A stretch of DNA of 64,000 nucleotides, from assembly GCA_007570785.1 (NCBI GenBank), contig ML664662.1:1180391-1244390 (forward strand). The letters run 5' to 3'. Positions 32,463 through 43,749 of the stretch are shown here, in pieces. The stretch's first letter is position 1. The number at the start of each line of letters is the position of its first letter. Below the pieces are notes generated by a model. The model did not search any database. It worked only from the letters and a program-made list of their open reading frames with translations, and was not told the DNA's origin. The stretch comes from Antilocapra americana (lineage: Eukaryota; Chordata; Mammalia; Artiodactyla; Antilocapridae). The position numbers and the translations under genes were made by a program.

Positions 32463-33282
32463 AGAAGTGCCTGTGTGTGCCTGAGGCTTGTGTGTGTAAG
32501 AGTGAGGGTGAGTGGTTTGCTAGGATCTCTGGGCTTAAACCTGGGAAATAAAATAACCACCCCTCCCATGCCTTTCCTCTTAGAAAAGTTTTTCTTTACA
32601 ATTTCCACTGCAGTGGGGTAAAAAGTCAGCCACTGTTTAAAGCATGGGACAGTGTTTTTAAAATATGTTTAAGCCTCATAGTTCAAACAGAATGTTAGTG
32701 AGAAACCAATAAGATAAATCAGATAAAAGCCACACTGCTTTGATTTGGGCAGAGGCACAGAGCCTGATCATCAGTGCCCTTGGCCACGAGGCAGCCCCTG
32801 GGGTTCCCTAAGAATTCAGATAGAGTATCCTGGATGAAACTGAACCCTTGGGTTCTAGGCCCTTCTCTGCCACTAGTTAACTCCATGACCTAATCTCTCC
32901 CAGCTTTCTTAACTATTAAATTAGGGACTGTAGCATTAGGATGCTCTCAAGTGTTTCCAATAAGAAGCATTTCACATAGAACAAGCAGCCCAGAGGTAGG
33001 CAGTCTCAGATTTGATGGCCAGATAGGTAGAAAGATCTTGGGTCCTTGACGACCTTTCTGTTTGATCATTTCCTCACAGTCACAGAATAACTGCTGCACC
33101 AGTATTGCATATCCTTACAAATGGCATTCAAAAGCAGGAAGAACGTTGGATGGGTGATGGCGGCAACAATTTCCTTAAACATTTCTCTTTTCTTGAAGAG
33201 AAAAATACTTCTGAGAAACCCGCCACCAGGATCCCTGTTAAGTTCTATTGGGCAGGAAAGGGACTCCCTAAACTAAATCATC
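32463..33282. other. mostly unique stretch with one MIR
   Basis: Apart from a MIR at 32845-32975, nothing recognised. Confidence 0.5.
32845..32975 (+). mobile_element. MIR SINE fragment
   Basis: 'cccttgggttctaggcccttctctgccactagttaactccatgacctaatctctcccagctttcttaactattaaattaggg' follows the MIR head and core order, with strong divergence (motif shown in part only). Confidence 0.6.
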
Positions 33283-33299
33283 AAGAAGTAATGTTTGTA

Positions 33300-33940
33300 A
33301 AAACAACAACAAACCGTTTCCATATCATCCAACTATCTCACTCCTGGGCATATATCCAGAAAAAATGAAAACTCTAATTTGAAAAGATACAGGCACCCCA
33401 ATGTGCACAGCAGCACTGTTTACAGTAGCCAACACATGGAAGCAACCTAAATGTCCATTGACAGAGGAATGGATAAAGAAGATGTGGTACATACATACAA
33501 TGGAATATTACTCAGCCATAAAAAGAACCAAATAATGCCATTTGCAGCAACACCATAGCGATCATCATACGAAGTGTAGCAAGCCAGACAGAATGACAAA
33601 TATATGATATTGCTTACATGTAGAATCTGAAAAAATGATACAAATGAACTTATTTACAAAACAGAAGTAGACCCACAGACACAGAAAACAAACTTATGGT
33701 TACCCAAGAAGAGGAGGGGTGGGATAAATTAGGAGTTTAGGATTAACATATAAATACTACTATACACAAAATAGATAACCACCAAGGACCTATTGTATAG
33801 CACAAGGAGCTATATTCAATAGCTTGTAATAAACTATAATGGAAAAGAATCTGAAAAAGAATAGATATATGTATAACGGAATCACTTGGCTGTGCACCTG
33901 AAACTAATACAACATTGTAAATCAACTACACTTCTAAAAA
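33300..33940 (+). mobile_element. L1 3' end with 17-bp target duplication
   Basis: Forward ruminant L1: ORF2 end ('cctgggcatatatccag', 'gaatggataaagaagatgtgg', 'tactcagccataaaaag') followed by the 3' UTR ('aaggacctattgtatagcac', 'gtgcacctgaaactaatac', 'aaatcaactacac'). A 17-bp near-exact duplication AAGAAGTA(A/C)TGTTTGTA lies at 33283-33299 and 33941-33957. Confidence 0.95.
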
Positions 33941-34149
33941 AAGAAGTACTGTTTGTACCATGGTTTAGTATATGAATCATGTCCTGGAATTAAGCCCACC
34001 TTTCACAAACACATTGCTATCCAACATCAGGAAAAATCTAGACTTTCATCTGCAAGCAACAAGGGAGGTATAGCTATTGGTCAGCTCAAGGAGACACAGC
34101 TCTCTGCTCCACAACCCTCACATTTTCAGCAGCTGTAAAGGTCCAACCA

Positions 34150-34295
34150 ATCCCTGGGTCAGGAAGATCCCGTGGAGGAGGAAGTGGCAACGCAATTCAG
34201 TATTCTTGCCTGGAGAATCCCATGGGCAGAGGAGCCTGGCAGTCTACGGTTCATACGGTCACAAAGAGTCAGATACCACTTAGTGACTCAACAAC
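34150..34295 (+). mobile_element. 5'-truncated Bov-tA SINE with 13-bp target duplication
   Basis: Starts at the B-box-distal 'atccctgggtcaggaagatcc' and ends with the (AAC) tail. AAAGGTCCAACCA is exactly duplicated at 34137-34149 and 34296-34308. Confidence 0.95.
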
Positions 34296-34308
34296 AAAGG
34301 TCCAACCA

Positions 34309-35112
34309 GACGCTGATGGAGAAAATGCTTTGTCCACTCAAGGGACCAAAAGACACTCAGTACCAAAGTTGTGCTCGAAGGTCTTACACATTGGGACTTA
34401 CTTGATACAGGTAAGCATGATACTGCTGGTTGAGAACCCTCTGTTTCCTGATGATTCTGACTCCACCCTTCGGAGCCAGGCTGTATGGACAGAAGATTTA
34501 ATCTAAGTTGAGAATGTAACTCACAACTCTGGTTCCCATCCTCAGTAGGCAACCAGCATTCCAAGCCATCAGATCTAATGACCTAATCTCCTCTCCTTGC
34601 CAGAGTTTTGCATTGATTATTTGACTGTGTGCAGGATCTGTGCTTGGACAGACACTGTTTGTAGTCAAGCTTCATCTGCGCTAGCACTGTGGAGACACAG
34701 GGCAGGGCAGTTCGTGGCACCTGTGCACACCATCCCTGAATCCACACTCAGCTCATAAGGAACACGGGGGGCCTCCCTGCTGCGGGCACTTCTGAGCACT
34801 GATTTTTTTTAACCTCCCCACAACCCCAAGACATCAGTCTCCAATTTGTGAATCCAACCAGTTTGGGAAGGGTTTAAGAACACAATGCATATAGTCCTTA
34901 CAGTTTCTTATGACAGAGGATGCAAGGAGCAGACCCCTATCATACCCGAGAGAAAACATGGAGGTACACAGTGGTTATTGATGTGGGAAGGTGGGAATTC
35001 ACAGCTGATTAAAGTTTTATAGATGAGGTGGGGTTTTAGGCTGGCGCTATTGACCTAAGCCAGTTTGGTCTTGCATAAACCCCCCCTAGGTTCTTTTTGG
35101 TAAATCTGTGAG
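34309..35112. other. unique non-coding stretch
   Basis: No recognised repeat or gene. Confidence 0.45.
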
Positions 35113-35317
35113 AGAGGTGAAGTGAAGTGTAAGTCACTCAGTTGTGTCCAACTCTTTGCGACCCCATGGACTATATACTCCGTGGAATTCCCCAGGCCAG
35201 AATACTGGAGTGGGTAGCCTTTACCCTTCTCCAGGGCATCTTCCCAACCCAGGAATTGAACAGGGGTCTCCTGCATTGCAGGTGAATTATTTACCAATTG
35301 AGCTATGAGGGAAGCCC
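35113..35317 (-). mobile_element. Bov-tA SINE
   Basis: Reverse unit: 'gtgaagtgaagtgtaagtcac', 'cagttgtgtccaactctttgcgacc', 'ctggagtgggtagcc', B-box complement 'aattgaacagggg', 'accaattgagctatgagggaagc'. Confidence 0.92.
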
Positions 35318-35329
35318 TGTATCGCTTAG

Positions 35330-37560
35330 TAATTCGAGGAGGGTGAAGTCTTAGGGCCCCTCTCCATACCGTGCCACCAGGTTACTGTGAGAGGCAGTCT
35401 TTAGGCCAACTTCTGAACAAGCTACGCAAAGCAGCCATACGACTGGTCCTGTAAATTCCGTGACCTTCCAGCCCTCCATCCTTTAAAAGCTCCAGCAGCG
35501 CCTCTCAGGAAAGTTTGCCCAAGGCAAATGCAAGAAAAGTCTTGCAGCAGGATTCTCTAACCTTCTACTCCGACTCCAGGGGCACAAAATTCACCAATTC
35601 AGTCATTGGACGCACGGAGGATCACTTAGGAATCAAGCCCGCAGTGCCATTCCTTCGAGAACCAACCGCAGAGCGAACCGCATCTTCCCAACCGGAGCTC
35701 TGCAAGTGTTAAGTCCGATTCTGATGCCTGGCCCGTCCACTCCCCCCTCGAACTGCTTCCGCCAGTGGGAACTCATTTCTAAGGCCCTTTATGCTAATAA
35801 ACAAGACCTCTGGTGCTGATTGAAGAAGCTCAGGTCTTGGTGATAACATGCTACCTGACTATTCCTAAGCGCGTGTCTCCAGTTAGGTCCAGTACCTTCT
35901 CCTAAAGTACATGAAACCGAACAGATAACAGATACATCCGGCCGCGGAATTTACATTACAAACACATAACAATTCTACGCTGCCTGCTCCCGTTGACACA
36001 AATAAAAGAACCCGTGACAATTTAGCACCCCCTGTGGTGAAGTTTGGAACCGCCCAATTAGAGAGGAAAAAAATGCTCGGAGTTCAGCCAGCCAGCCAGC
36101 CAGCCAGCCAGCTCTTTTACGGATTACGAAGTGTTTTATAGCAAAGACGACGGCGGCCCGAGTTGGAAGAGATGAAACAGGAAAGGAGGCCACGCAGGCC
36201 TCCGGGGGAGGCAAAGTGGTGGTGGCCGGGTTCCCCCATCCATACACCTTGGGCTGCCGGAGAGTGGCCTTCAGCCTGCCTTCAGCTGTCAGCCCCTCCT
36301 CAAGGCTGAAGAAACCGCCCTGCCCAGGGCCATGCCGGCTTCTGGGGCAGTCCACGCCCGGGGCTGGTCCACGCCCTCGTCTGGAGGCTCACCCCTCCTG
36401 CCCAACTTGCGAACCACTCCGAAGGGTCACCCCAGCTCCAGAGCTCTTAGTGGGGCTCCAGCGGAGGCTTCCGTCGAGCTACCCCTGTAGTTCAGTTTCC
36501 TCCTTTTGCTGGCCTCGGTCTCCACCCCCTTGCACCTCCAGGTGCTGATCCTAGAAATCCTCCCTAAACAAACGCCCCCCCTGCCAACTTCCATCTCAGC
36601 CTCTGCTTCCCCAGGAAGCCCGACCTGCAGGTGGGTGATTCTGCCCACCTGACATCGCAGAGCTGGGACAGAGAGTGCTGGCGCCGGAGCCCAGGAATCC
36701 TTGAGGGGGGAGAAAAGAGGCAATAACCAGATTGAACGACCAGCTAGTCTGCGCACCTCTCCTGGTCTGCTACTAGGATGTTAGCCCCAGCTTTCAGGCT
36801 GTGTGCGCCCTCAAATCTGCCTTTTCCCAAGGAGTGCAGTCCCCCACATCCTGTGGGTTTGCTGGCTTCAAACCAGAGGGGGCAGGGGAGCAGAAGAGAA
36901 GGATGCGGACACCGAGAGGAGGAGGGGAAGACGAGGACCGGCGCGCCTCGGTCTAGTACGTAAAGAATGGCCCCTCTCCCCTGCAAAAAATGTGACAATT
37001 GACACCCCTCCCCCAACAGCTCCCTTCGGCACTGAGAGTGTTAAGCCACCTCGTAGCGGGGAGGCCGGCCTCCCTACAGGCTATTTCCCTGGGCCTGCCT
37101 GGCTGGGGATCAGGCCCATTGTTAATAAGTAATGACAGCCCAGCTCCTCCGTGGATTCCCCTGGGGTTTTGTGTCAGAAACGTCTTCCCTCGCTGCCGCT
37201 CGAGCTGACAGGCTCCGGCTCCCGGCAGGCAGCTGCGAACACAGGCCAGGCTGCCCCGCGTCACCGGGCCCAGAGCCCCAGGGCAACCGGGAAGGCGGTA
37301 ATCCCATCCCCCCTCCTTTCTCAGGTGCAGATGACCGCAGTTGTCTGCAGGGACCGGCCGGAGGGAACCTCTTGGCCTCCTTCGGCGAGGGGTGGGGCCG
37401 TGCCCCGCTGAGTGGTGAATTCCTGAAGCCTTCTGCCAGCAGGAGCCGGCAGCCAGCCTCGGTCCCTGCCTCTGCTCGGTGGGGGATTCAGCTCACAGGA
37501 TTGTTGTTGCAGGCTGTTAATGCCACTGTTCTAAAGATGCTCCCAGAATAAGGTTATTCT
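35330..37560. promoter_or_regulatory. repeat-poor CpG-rich segment, candidate promoter
   Basis: This is the longest repeat-free block with elevated GC and retained CpG, for example eight CpGs in 36901-36960, at least five in 36121-36180 and six in 37201-37260; the surrounding DNA is strongly CpG-depleted. It holds a (CAGC)n microsatellite (36084-36111), a GGCGCGCC-like block (about 36939-36948) and a CACCCCCTGTGG motif near 36027 that partly resembles CTCF. Overlapping frames on both strands (109-139 codons) show no known domain. A CpG-island promoter of a nearby gene or long non-coding RNA is a reasonable inference; the direction is unknown. Confidence 0.5.
36084..36111. repeat. (CAGC)7 tetranucleotide microsatellite
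   Basis: Seven near-uninterrupted CAGC units lying within the CpG-rich segment. Likely length-polymorphic. Confidence 0.88.
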
Positions 37561-38015
37561 GGTGGACTTGCTTACTGGCGGGAAGTTCTTTCTTGTGTCT
37601 GCCCTAAGTAACCCAGCACATTTAGCACTTCACATGCGCCCAGAAAGAGTTCACAAATGAAAGCCTGCTGGAACCTTTGGGAGAAAAGGAAAATATTTGT
37701 TTCACTTTGCCAGTGTGAGGTCCTCCTGTTTAGAACATAGGTTTTTTATTATGATTCAGGTCTGGTGATGCCAACAGAGCAAGAGATGACGACGGGCATA
37801 GAAAAGATAATTGGTTATACTTACAAATCCCAAGAGGAGGGGGCAGGCTAGGCCACAGGAGGAGGGGCACACAGGGAAGCACTGGAGTTGGTCAGGAAGC
37901 AGAAGGAGAGGGGGAACTGGTGGCCAAGAGCCTTTAATGTGGTTTCCGCGAAAAGGAACGGGCAAGGCCAGGTAAGCAGGTTGAGGATAGGCTAGGCTCC
38001 AGGGCACTGGGGCTG
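37561..38015. other. unique non-coding stretch
   Basis: Downstream flank of the CpG-rich block; nothing recognised. Confidence 0.45.
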
Positions 38016-38031
38016 CCCCTAGCTGTTTGAT

Positions 38032-38225
38032 TGAAAGTAAAAGTGAAAGTCGCTCGTTGGAATCTGACTCTTTGCTGTGACACCATGGACTGTATGGAAT
38101 TCTCTAGGTCAGAATATTGGAGTGGGTAGACTTTCCCTTCTCCAGGGGATTTTCCCAACCCAGGGATCAAACCCAGGTCTTCCACGTTGCAGGCAGATTC
38201 TTTACCAGCTGAGCCACCAGGGAAG
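38032..38225 (-). mobile_element. Bov-tA SINE with 16-bp target duplication
   Basis: Reverse unit with 'gaaagtaaaagtgaaagtcgc', 'gtgggtagactttcccttctcc', B-box complement 'ggatcaaacccagg', 'accagctgagccaccaggg'. The duplication CCCCTAGCTGTTTGAT is exact (38016-38031 and 38226-38241). Confidence 0.95.
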
Positions 38226-38241
38226 CCCCTAGCTGTTTGAT

Positions 38242-38560
38242 CAGGGCTGGGGAATGGTGGCCTGGAATGTGAAAGTCAGATAGATGAGGTGGTGAGGAGT
38301 ACGGCTCTGGATTGGTTTATTTGCATTTGAAAGGTACACTCAGGCAAGATGTTTGTTCACCATCTCTTGGAACTGGCAAATCCTAGGAAGGGCAGTCCCT
38401 CCTAGGTCAGCAAAAGCCCCAAATGTCAAAGCATCAGAAACACACAAAAAGGCTTGGTTAATACAAGTTTATAAACTGTCTGGAATAATGTTCAGTTTAT
38501 TGTTATTTGAAATCCGCTCATACCACGTTCCTAGCACCATCATTAATAATAGAAGATAAA
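38242..38560. other. unique non-coding stretch
   Basis: Nothing recognised. Confidence 0.45.
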
Positions 38561-38562
38561 GG

Positions 38563-38715
38563 GACTTCCCTGATTGTCCAGTGGCTAAGACTGCATTCCC
38601 AATGCAGGGGGCCCTGGGTTCGATTCCTGGTCAGGGAACTAGATCCACATGCCACAACTAAAGATCCCATACACTGAAACTAAAACCCAGTGTGTAGCCA
38701 AAATAAATAAATATA
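38563..38715 (+). mobile_element. CHR-2-type SINE
   Basis: 'gacttccctgattgtccagtgg', intact-looking B box 'gggttcgattcctgg', 'aactagatccacatgcc', then an AATAAATAAATA tail. Confidence 0.9.
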
Positions 38716-38732
38716 TTCTTAAGAATTTATAG

Positions 38733-39030
38733 AAGGGACTTCGCTGGTGGTCCAGTGGTTAAGAATCCGCCAGCCAATACAAGGGACACAAGTTCGATCC
38801 CTGGTCAGGGAAGATTCCACATGCCTCAGGGCAACTAAGTCTGTGCACCACAAATACTGAGCCCACACCCTAGAGCCCATGCTCCACAAGAGAAGCCACA
38901 GCAAGGAGAAGCCTGTGCACCCCAACTAGAGCAGCCCCCACTTGGCACAACTAGAGAATGCTCTCATGCCTTGCCTGCTCTAAGCAACAAAGTCCCAGCA
39001 CAGCCAAAAAAAATTAATTTAAAAACATAC
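38733..39030 (+). mobile_element. long CHR-type SINE adjacent to the previous one
   Basis: Second CHR unit in the same orientation ('gggacttcgctggtggtccag', B box 'agttcgatccctgg', 'gagcccatgctccac', 'gagaagccacagc'). A shared AATAGAAGATA(A/G)A occurs on the outer flanks of the pair (38549-38561 and 39043-39055), consistent with sequential insertion into one site. Confidence 0.88.
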
Positions 39031-39104
39031 TTTAAAAAAAGTAATAGAAGATAGAAAACCCCAAATTCATCAGTATCAGTATAAGAATGGTTAAGGAATG
39101 ATGA

Positions 39105-39297
39105 GCTTGCCATACTGACTCTTTGCAACCCCATGGACTGTAGCCTACCAGGCTTCTCCATCCATGGGATTTTCCAGGCAATAGTACTTGAGTGGGCTGC
39201 CATTTCCTTCTCCAGGGGATCTTCCTGACTCAAGGATCGAACCTGGTCTCCTGCTTTGTAGTCAGACGCTTTACCATCTGAGCCATCAGCCAAGTCC
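39105..39297 (-). mobile_element. Bov-tA SINE
   Basis: Reverse unit: 'ctctttgcaaccccatggac', 'cctaccaggcttctcc', 'gagtgggctgccatttcc', B-box complement 'aaggatcgaacctgg', 'accatctgagccatcagc'. It follows a 5'-terminal truncation of the tail side. Confidence 0.88.
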
Positions 39298-41098
39298 TAC
39301 ATTGTAGAATCGTATACAACAAACAAGAAAAGACATACCTATGTGTACTGATATCTACTGTGCCCAAGAGAAGTGCTAAATTTTTTTAAATTGTAGAATA
39401 GTTCACATACACAATATAATCTCATTTATGTAAAAACAAAGTGAATTACAACAAACTTTTAGCTGGTATGCATGCATACATATACATAAATGTATAGAAA
39501 AAAGGGCTGGAAGAATACACTCCTAAGAGTTAGCAGTCTTTACCTCTGGGAGAGTTCTTTCGGAAATGGGTATAAGATGGACTCAGAAGTGTCAAGGGTT
39601 TATTGGGGAAACATCCCTGAAAGGAGCAGGGCAGAAGCAGGATTGGGCAGAGAAACCAGCAGCCATAGAGGGAGATCTGAACAGCTCCCAGCAAAGGGAG
39701 CCCATTAGAGCAGTACATGTGGGCAGAAATGGCCAGGCTTGGGTGCTACCAGCTTGCTCAGCCATTGGCTGGAGCCAGCACCCAGAGTAATGCTGTGTGG
39801 ACTGTGAGGCTGTACGCTGCCCAGACTCTGAGTGGTTGGAGGGGGGTCCGAGTAGCTCAGCCTCGTGTCTACCAAGATGACGTGGAGTATGGGGAGGAGG
39901 GTGACAGGGAAACTTTTACTTTCCTTGCCCTTGACTTTGTACTTGGAGACCATATCCATCTATGTAAGTTACAACCAGAGGGACAAATATTCTGCCTGGC
40001 TCTTAACTGACTCCTCCTCCTTCTTGCGAGTCCTGGCCTGCTCTCAACAGCTGCAGTGGCCCAGGAATCCACCCAGCTGCAGCATTTACCCAGCTTTTTT
40101 TTTCCCTTCTCCTACTGGCATTAGCTAAGAAGACCATATGCTCAAACGCACTGTCTCTTCTTCTGACTACGCCATCCTAATATCACTAACATTCCTTTCT
40201 AGGAACAAGTTTGCAACATTCTGTGGACTCAGTGTGCCAGGTGCAACGCTAATGCTGGGGACAGAAGAGCTTAGGTCCCCTCGGGGGAGATGGAGAGTCA
40301 CGTTTGTATTGTCAGTCTTTTCCAGGCAGTGTGTGCCCCTTGAAGAAAAATTTCAAGTGAGAGGCATGAGTATCCTAGAGGAAGGGGGCATGGTTCAGCT
40401 TGAGGAAAGCTTCTTAGAAGGGTGGCATTAGGACTTGGACTTTAAAGATGCAGAAGGAAGAAAAGAGCATTCCAGTCAAAGGGAACAGCATGAATAAAGG
40501 CAAGGAGGTGAGAAAGTGCAGGATATTTATAGGTTCCAGTATAATTCAAGAGTTCAGAAGCCAATGGCCTTCAGACTAGTCCCAATCCAGTGTCTCCCAT
40601 AATATCTTCCAGAATTAGGTCTCTTTTCATCCTGGCCATATGGCTTCCCATGGTGTTGGATTCATGGCCAAATTCTAAACAATGACTTCTCTGCCACTCC
40701 AGACTGCTTACAAAATGGCTGCTACCATTCCCAACTTCATATCCTTACACCACACTGACCAGGAGAAAGGAGAACCACACCTTCCAATGGCTATGAAGGA
40801 AGACACTGTGAGCCTCACCTGACCCCAAATTCTAGCAAACGTCTCCCGACATCTCAGTAGCTATACTGGGCCTATCCCTGGGCCAATCACTGAGGCCTAG
40901 GTGGATTTCTGGGCCCTAGAGGGATGCCATGGTTGGAGGTAGTTTTAGCTTAAAGATAATGTCAATTCCTGTGGGGCAAACAAGTTTCAGAACTTAGCAT
41001 TTACTCCTAAATCTAGAATAGGAGTTGAGATACGAACATTGCAAAAGTCTTCAAAAGCATCATTAGAAGAAAAGACAGGACAACGTAGAGATCTATAA
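39298..41098. other. mostly unique stretch with ancient repeat traces
   Basis: The block 40215-40560 ('gtgtgccaggtgcaacgc', 'gaagagcattccagtcaaagggaacagc') resembles a very old mammal-wide element of L2-like character, also traced at 59850-60400. The block 40575-40920 has phrases of an old LTR ('gggccaatcactgaggcc'). Neither is firmly assigned. Confidence 0.35.
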
Positions 41099-41099
41099 T

Positions 41100-41330
41100 T
41101 TTTTTCCCTGCTAAATTTTAATTGCCCTTCGCTGGCATGCACTGCATAAATTAAGAGCTAGTTAATGCTGTAATGCGTAAAACAATTTCATGCATCTTAA
41201 ATATTGCACTTGTACTTTAATTCCACATTAAGTGGTCCCCTGAAATTTTTAAATTTACAAAGTCACTGCTGTGCTACATGAAAAAGGTGCTAATTAAGTG
41301 TTAATCAGTAGCCAGATAACCTTCCCTGAA
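41100..41330. promoter_or_regulatory. TAAT/ATGCAT-rich block, candidate conserved non-coding element
   Basis: Repeat-free AT-rich segment with clustered homeodomain-type motifs: TTTTAATTGCCC, GCATAAATTAAG, GCTAGTTAATGC, CATGCATC, CTTTAATTCC, GCTAATTAAGTG and GTTAATCAG. Motif density and lack of simple-repeat structure resemble developmental enhancers. Inference only. Confidence 0.35.
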
Positions 41331-41699
41331 CCCTACCCAAGGTCTCCAAAATGACCTATTGCCAGAGAATGTGATGTGATGGCCACAGAACAGAGAATGC
41401 CGACACGGACGTGAAAAGGTTTCTTAGCCACATCCCAGCCAATTAAGGCAGATTTGCCTATTATGCAGTTCTAATTAAATGACATCCACTATAGTGGACA
41501 CGAAGCTAATAATAATAATAGTATTTAATACAGGCAGGGCTTTTCATATTCAAAACACAGGGGAAACACTAGCCAATTAAGAGGTAGGCATCCCTTTTGG
41601 GGAAACAAGAGGCCTTCTTTTGGGTGGTCTGCTACAAATTCAACAGATGGATAAAATATAAAGAAATGGTTCCTCCCTGTAAGGGATTCACCATCTTCT
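41331..41699. other. unique stretch with (TAA)n tract
   Basis: A short (ATA)n/(TAA)n tract at 41506-41523; otherwise nothing. Confidence 0.5.
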
Positions 41700-41965
41700 A
41701 AATCAGCAATACCTGAAGTGTGGTCCATGGACCACTGCTAGTCCACAATAAAAAAAAAGCACAGAAATTGAGAGTAACCACTCTGGAAGCTTGAAGACAG
41801 CTTGACCTTGCTGTGACATCCAAGTGAGTGATCAGTGGACACTTGTTGAACAGGAAATTGATGGGGTCAAAGCTCCACAGCAAGTGGCATGTGGCATCAG
41901 CTCCATAATCATCATACACAGTAGGGCCACACATCTCAGTTTGTGAGGGACTGGAAACTAAACCC
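41700..41965. mobile_element. possible hAT-type DNA transposon remnant
   Basis: The start 'aatacctgaagtgtggtccatggaccactgctagtccac' resembles the terminus of MER1/Charlie-type non-autonomous elements. The rest is too decayed to place, and an internal poly-A run follows the terminus. Confidence 0.35.
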
Positions 41966-41973
41966 CCCACATG

Positions 41974-42183
41974 GGACTTTCTAGGCAGTCCAGTGGCTAA
42001 GACTCCGTACTCCCAATGCAGGGGCCCAGGTTCAACCCCTGGTCAGGGAACTAGATCCCACATGCTGCAAATAAGAGTTTGCATGCCTCAGCTAAAGAAC
42101 CTGTATGCTACAATGAATACTGAAGATCCCACGTGCCAAAACTAAGACCTGATGCAGCCAAATAAATAAACAAATATAAATAC
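41974..42183 (+). mobile_element. CHR-2-type SINE
   Basis: 'gggactttctaggcagtccag', tRNA-like 'caatgcaggggcccaggttcaacccctgg', 'tagatcccacatgctgc', and an AAATAAATAAAC tail. A (CA)n microsatellite follows. Confidence 0.9.
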
Positions 42184-42599
42184 ACACACACATTCTTCAC
42201 CAGAAACTCAGGAGGGGGGAATGTGGTTATAGTTACATCCCAACAAAGAAAGGAGAGGAGGCTGAACAACATGCTATTTCACCCTCCTATATTTTTCCTC
42301 ATGCTATTTCTCCGTTTGAAATGTTCTGTGTGTCCCTAGCTCCTTCATTTCCTGCCCAATCTTTTTCTCATGCTTGAAGCCCTCTCAGTCTCAGGAAAGC
42401 CCGGCTGATACTCCTGCAATGGAGCAGATCCTCCTCCCTCCCCTAGTCCCACCCACACTGCATTACTGCAATTTCTACCCAGCTCTGAGTTCATTTATGT
42501 CACTTTGCCCGACAGGGTCGACCTTGAAGGTAAGGCTGATGCTTTTTGGCTCTGAATTCCTAGTGCAGAGCACAGAGTAGAGGCTCCTTAGATGTTTAC

Positions 42600-43185
42600 C
42601 AGATTCAATTTTTAAAAATTCTGCAAAATATGCATAACAAAAATTTACCATTTTAACCAGTTTTGAATGTTTAGTGGCATCAGGGCTTCCCAAATGATGC
42701 TAGTGGTAAAGAACCCGCCTGCCAATGCCGGAGATGTAAGAGACATGGGTTCGATCCCTGGGTCAGGAAGATCCGCTGGAGAAGGAAATGACAACCCACT
42801 CCAGTATTCTTGCCTGGAGAATCCCCATGGACAGAGGAGGCTGGTGGGCTACAGTCCATGGGGTCGCAAAGAATCAGACATGATAGAAGTGACTTAGCAT
42901 GCACACAGTGGCATTAAGTCCACTTGTACAACCATCACTACCATCCTTCTTCAGAACTTTTTCATCTAGCAAAACTGAAACTCCACCCTCATTAAACACT
43001 AACTCCCCATTCCTCCCTCCCCATCAGCCCCTGGTGATCACCATTCTGATTTCTGTCTATGAATTTAAATACCTTAAATGATGGAATTCTAGAATATGTG
43101 CCCTCTTATGCCTGGCTTATTTCACTTAGCATGTCTTCAAGCTTCATCCATGTTTCAGCATGTGTCAGAATTGCCTTCCTTTTCA
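42600..43185 (-). mobile_element. L1M 3' UTR fragment split by a SINE
   Basis: Reverse L1M: 'acaaaaatttaccattttaacc' on the left, and on the right 'gtacaaccatcactaccatcc', 'gaactttttcatctagc', 'ctggtgatcaccattctg', 'ttatttcacttagcatg', 'catccatgtttcagcatgtg'. The SINE at 42683-42906 separates them. Confidence 0.75.
42683..42906 (+). mobile_element. Bov-tA2 SINE inside L1M
   Basis: Full unit with 'ctagtggtaaagaacccgcc', an intact B box 'gggttcgatccctgg', body 'cccactccagtattcttgcc', and a BovB-like tail ('gtgacttagcatgcacac'). AGTGGCAT(C/T)A occurs on both flanks (42673 and 42907 regions). Confidence 0.93.
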
Positions 43186-43534
43186 AGTGAATTCCATTTA
43201 AAAATCTTTAAAATAAGCACATAGCTTTGTAATGAGTAGGGAGGGTGTTCCTCTCACTCCCCCACCCCCACCCTAGTTCTGCTTGGATTTGAAGCAGAGA
43301 ACAGATAGAAGAAAAGGGTATTGATAACCCAGGAGGTGGCAGGGGAAAACAAGGAGGCCCACGCTCCACAGAGTTCCTTGGCACCATTTCTGGCTCTTGC
43401 TCACTCTGGTTTCTGCTCAGCTGTTCATCCTCTTGAAAGTCAGACTTCCCAATTCTGGACAGTGTGCCCAGCCAGGAACAAGCCTGAGAGGCTATCTAAC
43501 CATGGGCAGCAGGGTGCCAATGACAGTAGAAATG
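43186..43534. other. unique non-coding stretch
   Basis: Nothing recognised. Confidence 0.45.
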
Positions 43535-43745
43535 GACTTGAAGTCCTAGCTGAGATCTCAATGATACCCACTGGGTGACCTTGGGCAAGTCATCTAACCT
43601 CTCTGAGCCTTGTCTGTAAAACTGGAAAGATAATACGGTATAACTTACAGGGTTGTTGAGGGGATCTGATGAGATAAGGCACATAAACTACTTGGTAAAC
43701 CTTAAAGTACTGCGTGTGCCAGTTATGGTTGGTTTTATTATAAGC
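43535..43745 (+). mobile_element. MIR SINE
   Basis: Forward MIR: 'gtgaccttgggcaagtcatc', 'aacctctctgagcct', 'acagggttgttgaggg', 'gatgagataaggcac'. The copy is close to the consensus and runs up to the gap. Confidence 0.88.
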
Positions 43746-43749
43746 ATAA

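Noticed and set aside
36216..37551. Open frames of 109-139 codons in the CpG-rich block
   Set aside because: High GC lengthens chance frames on both strands; no domain or codon signature, so I call only a possible regulatory region.
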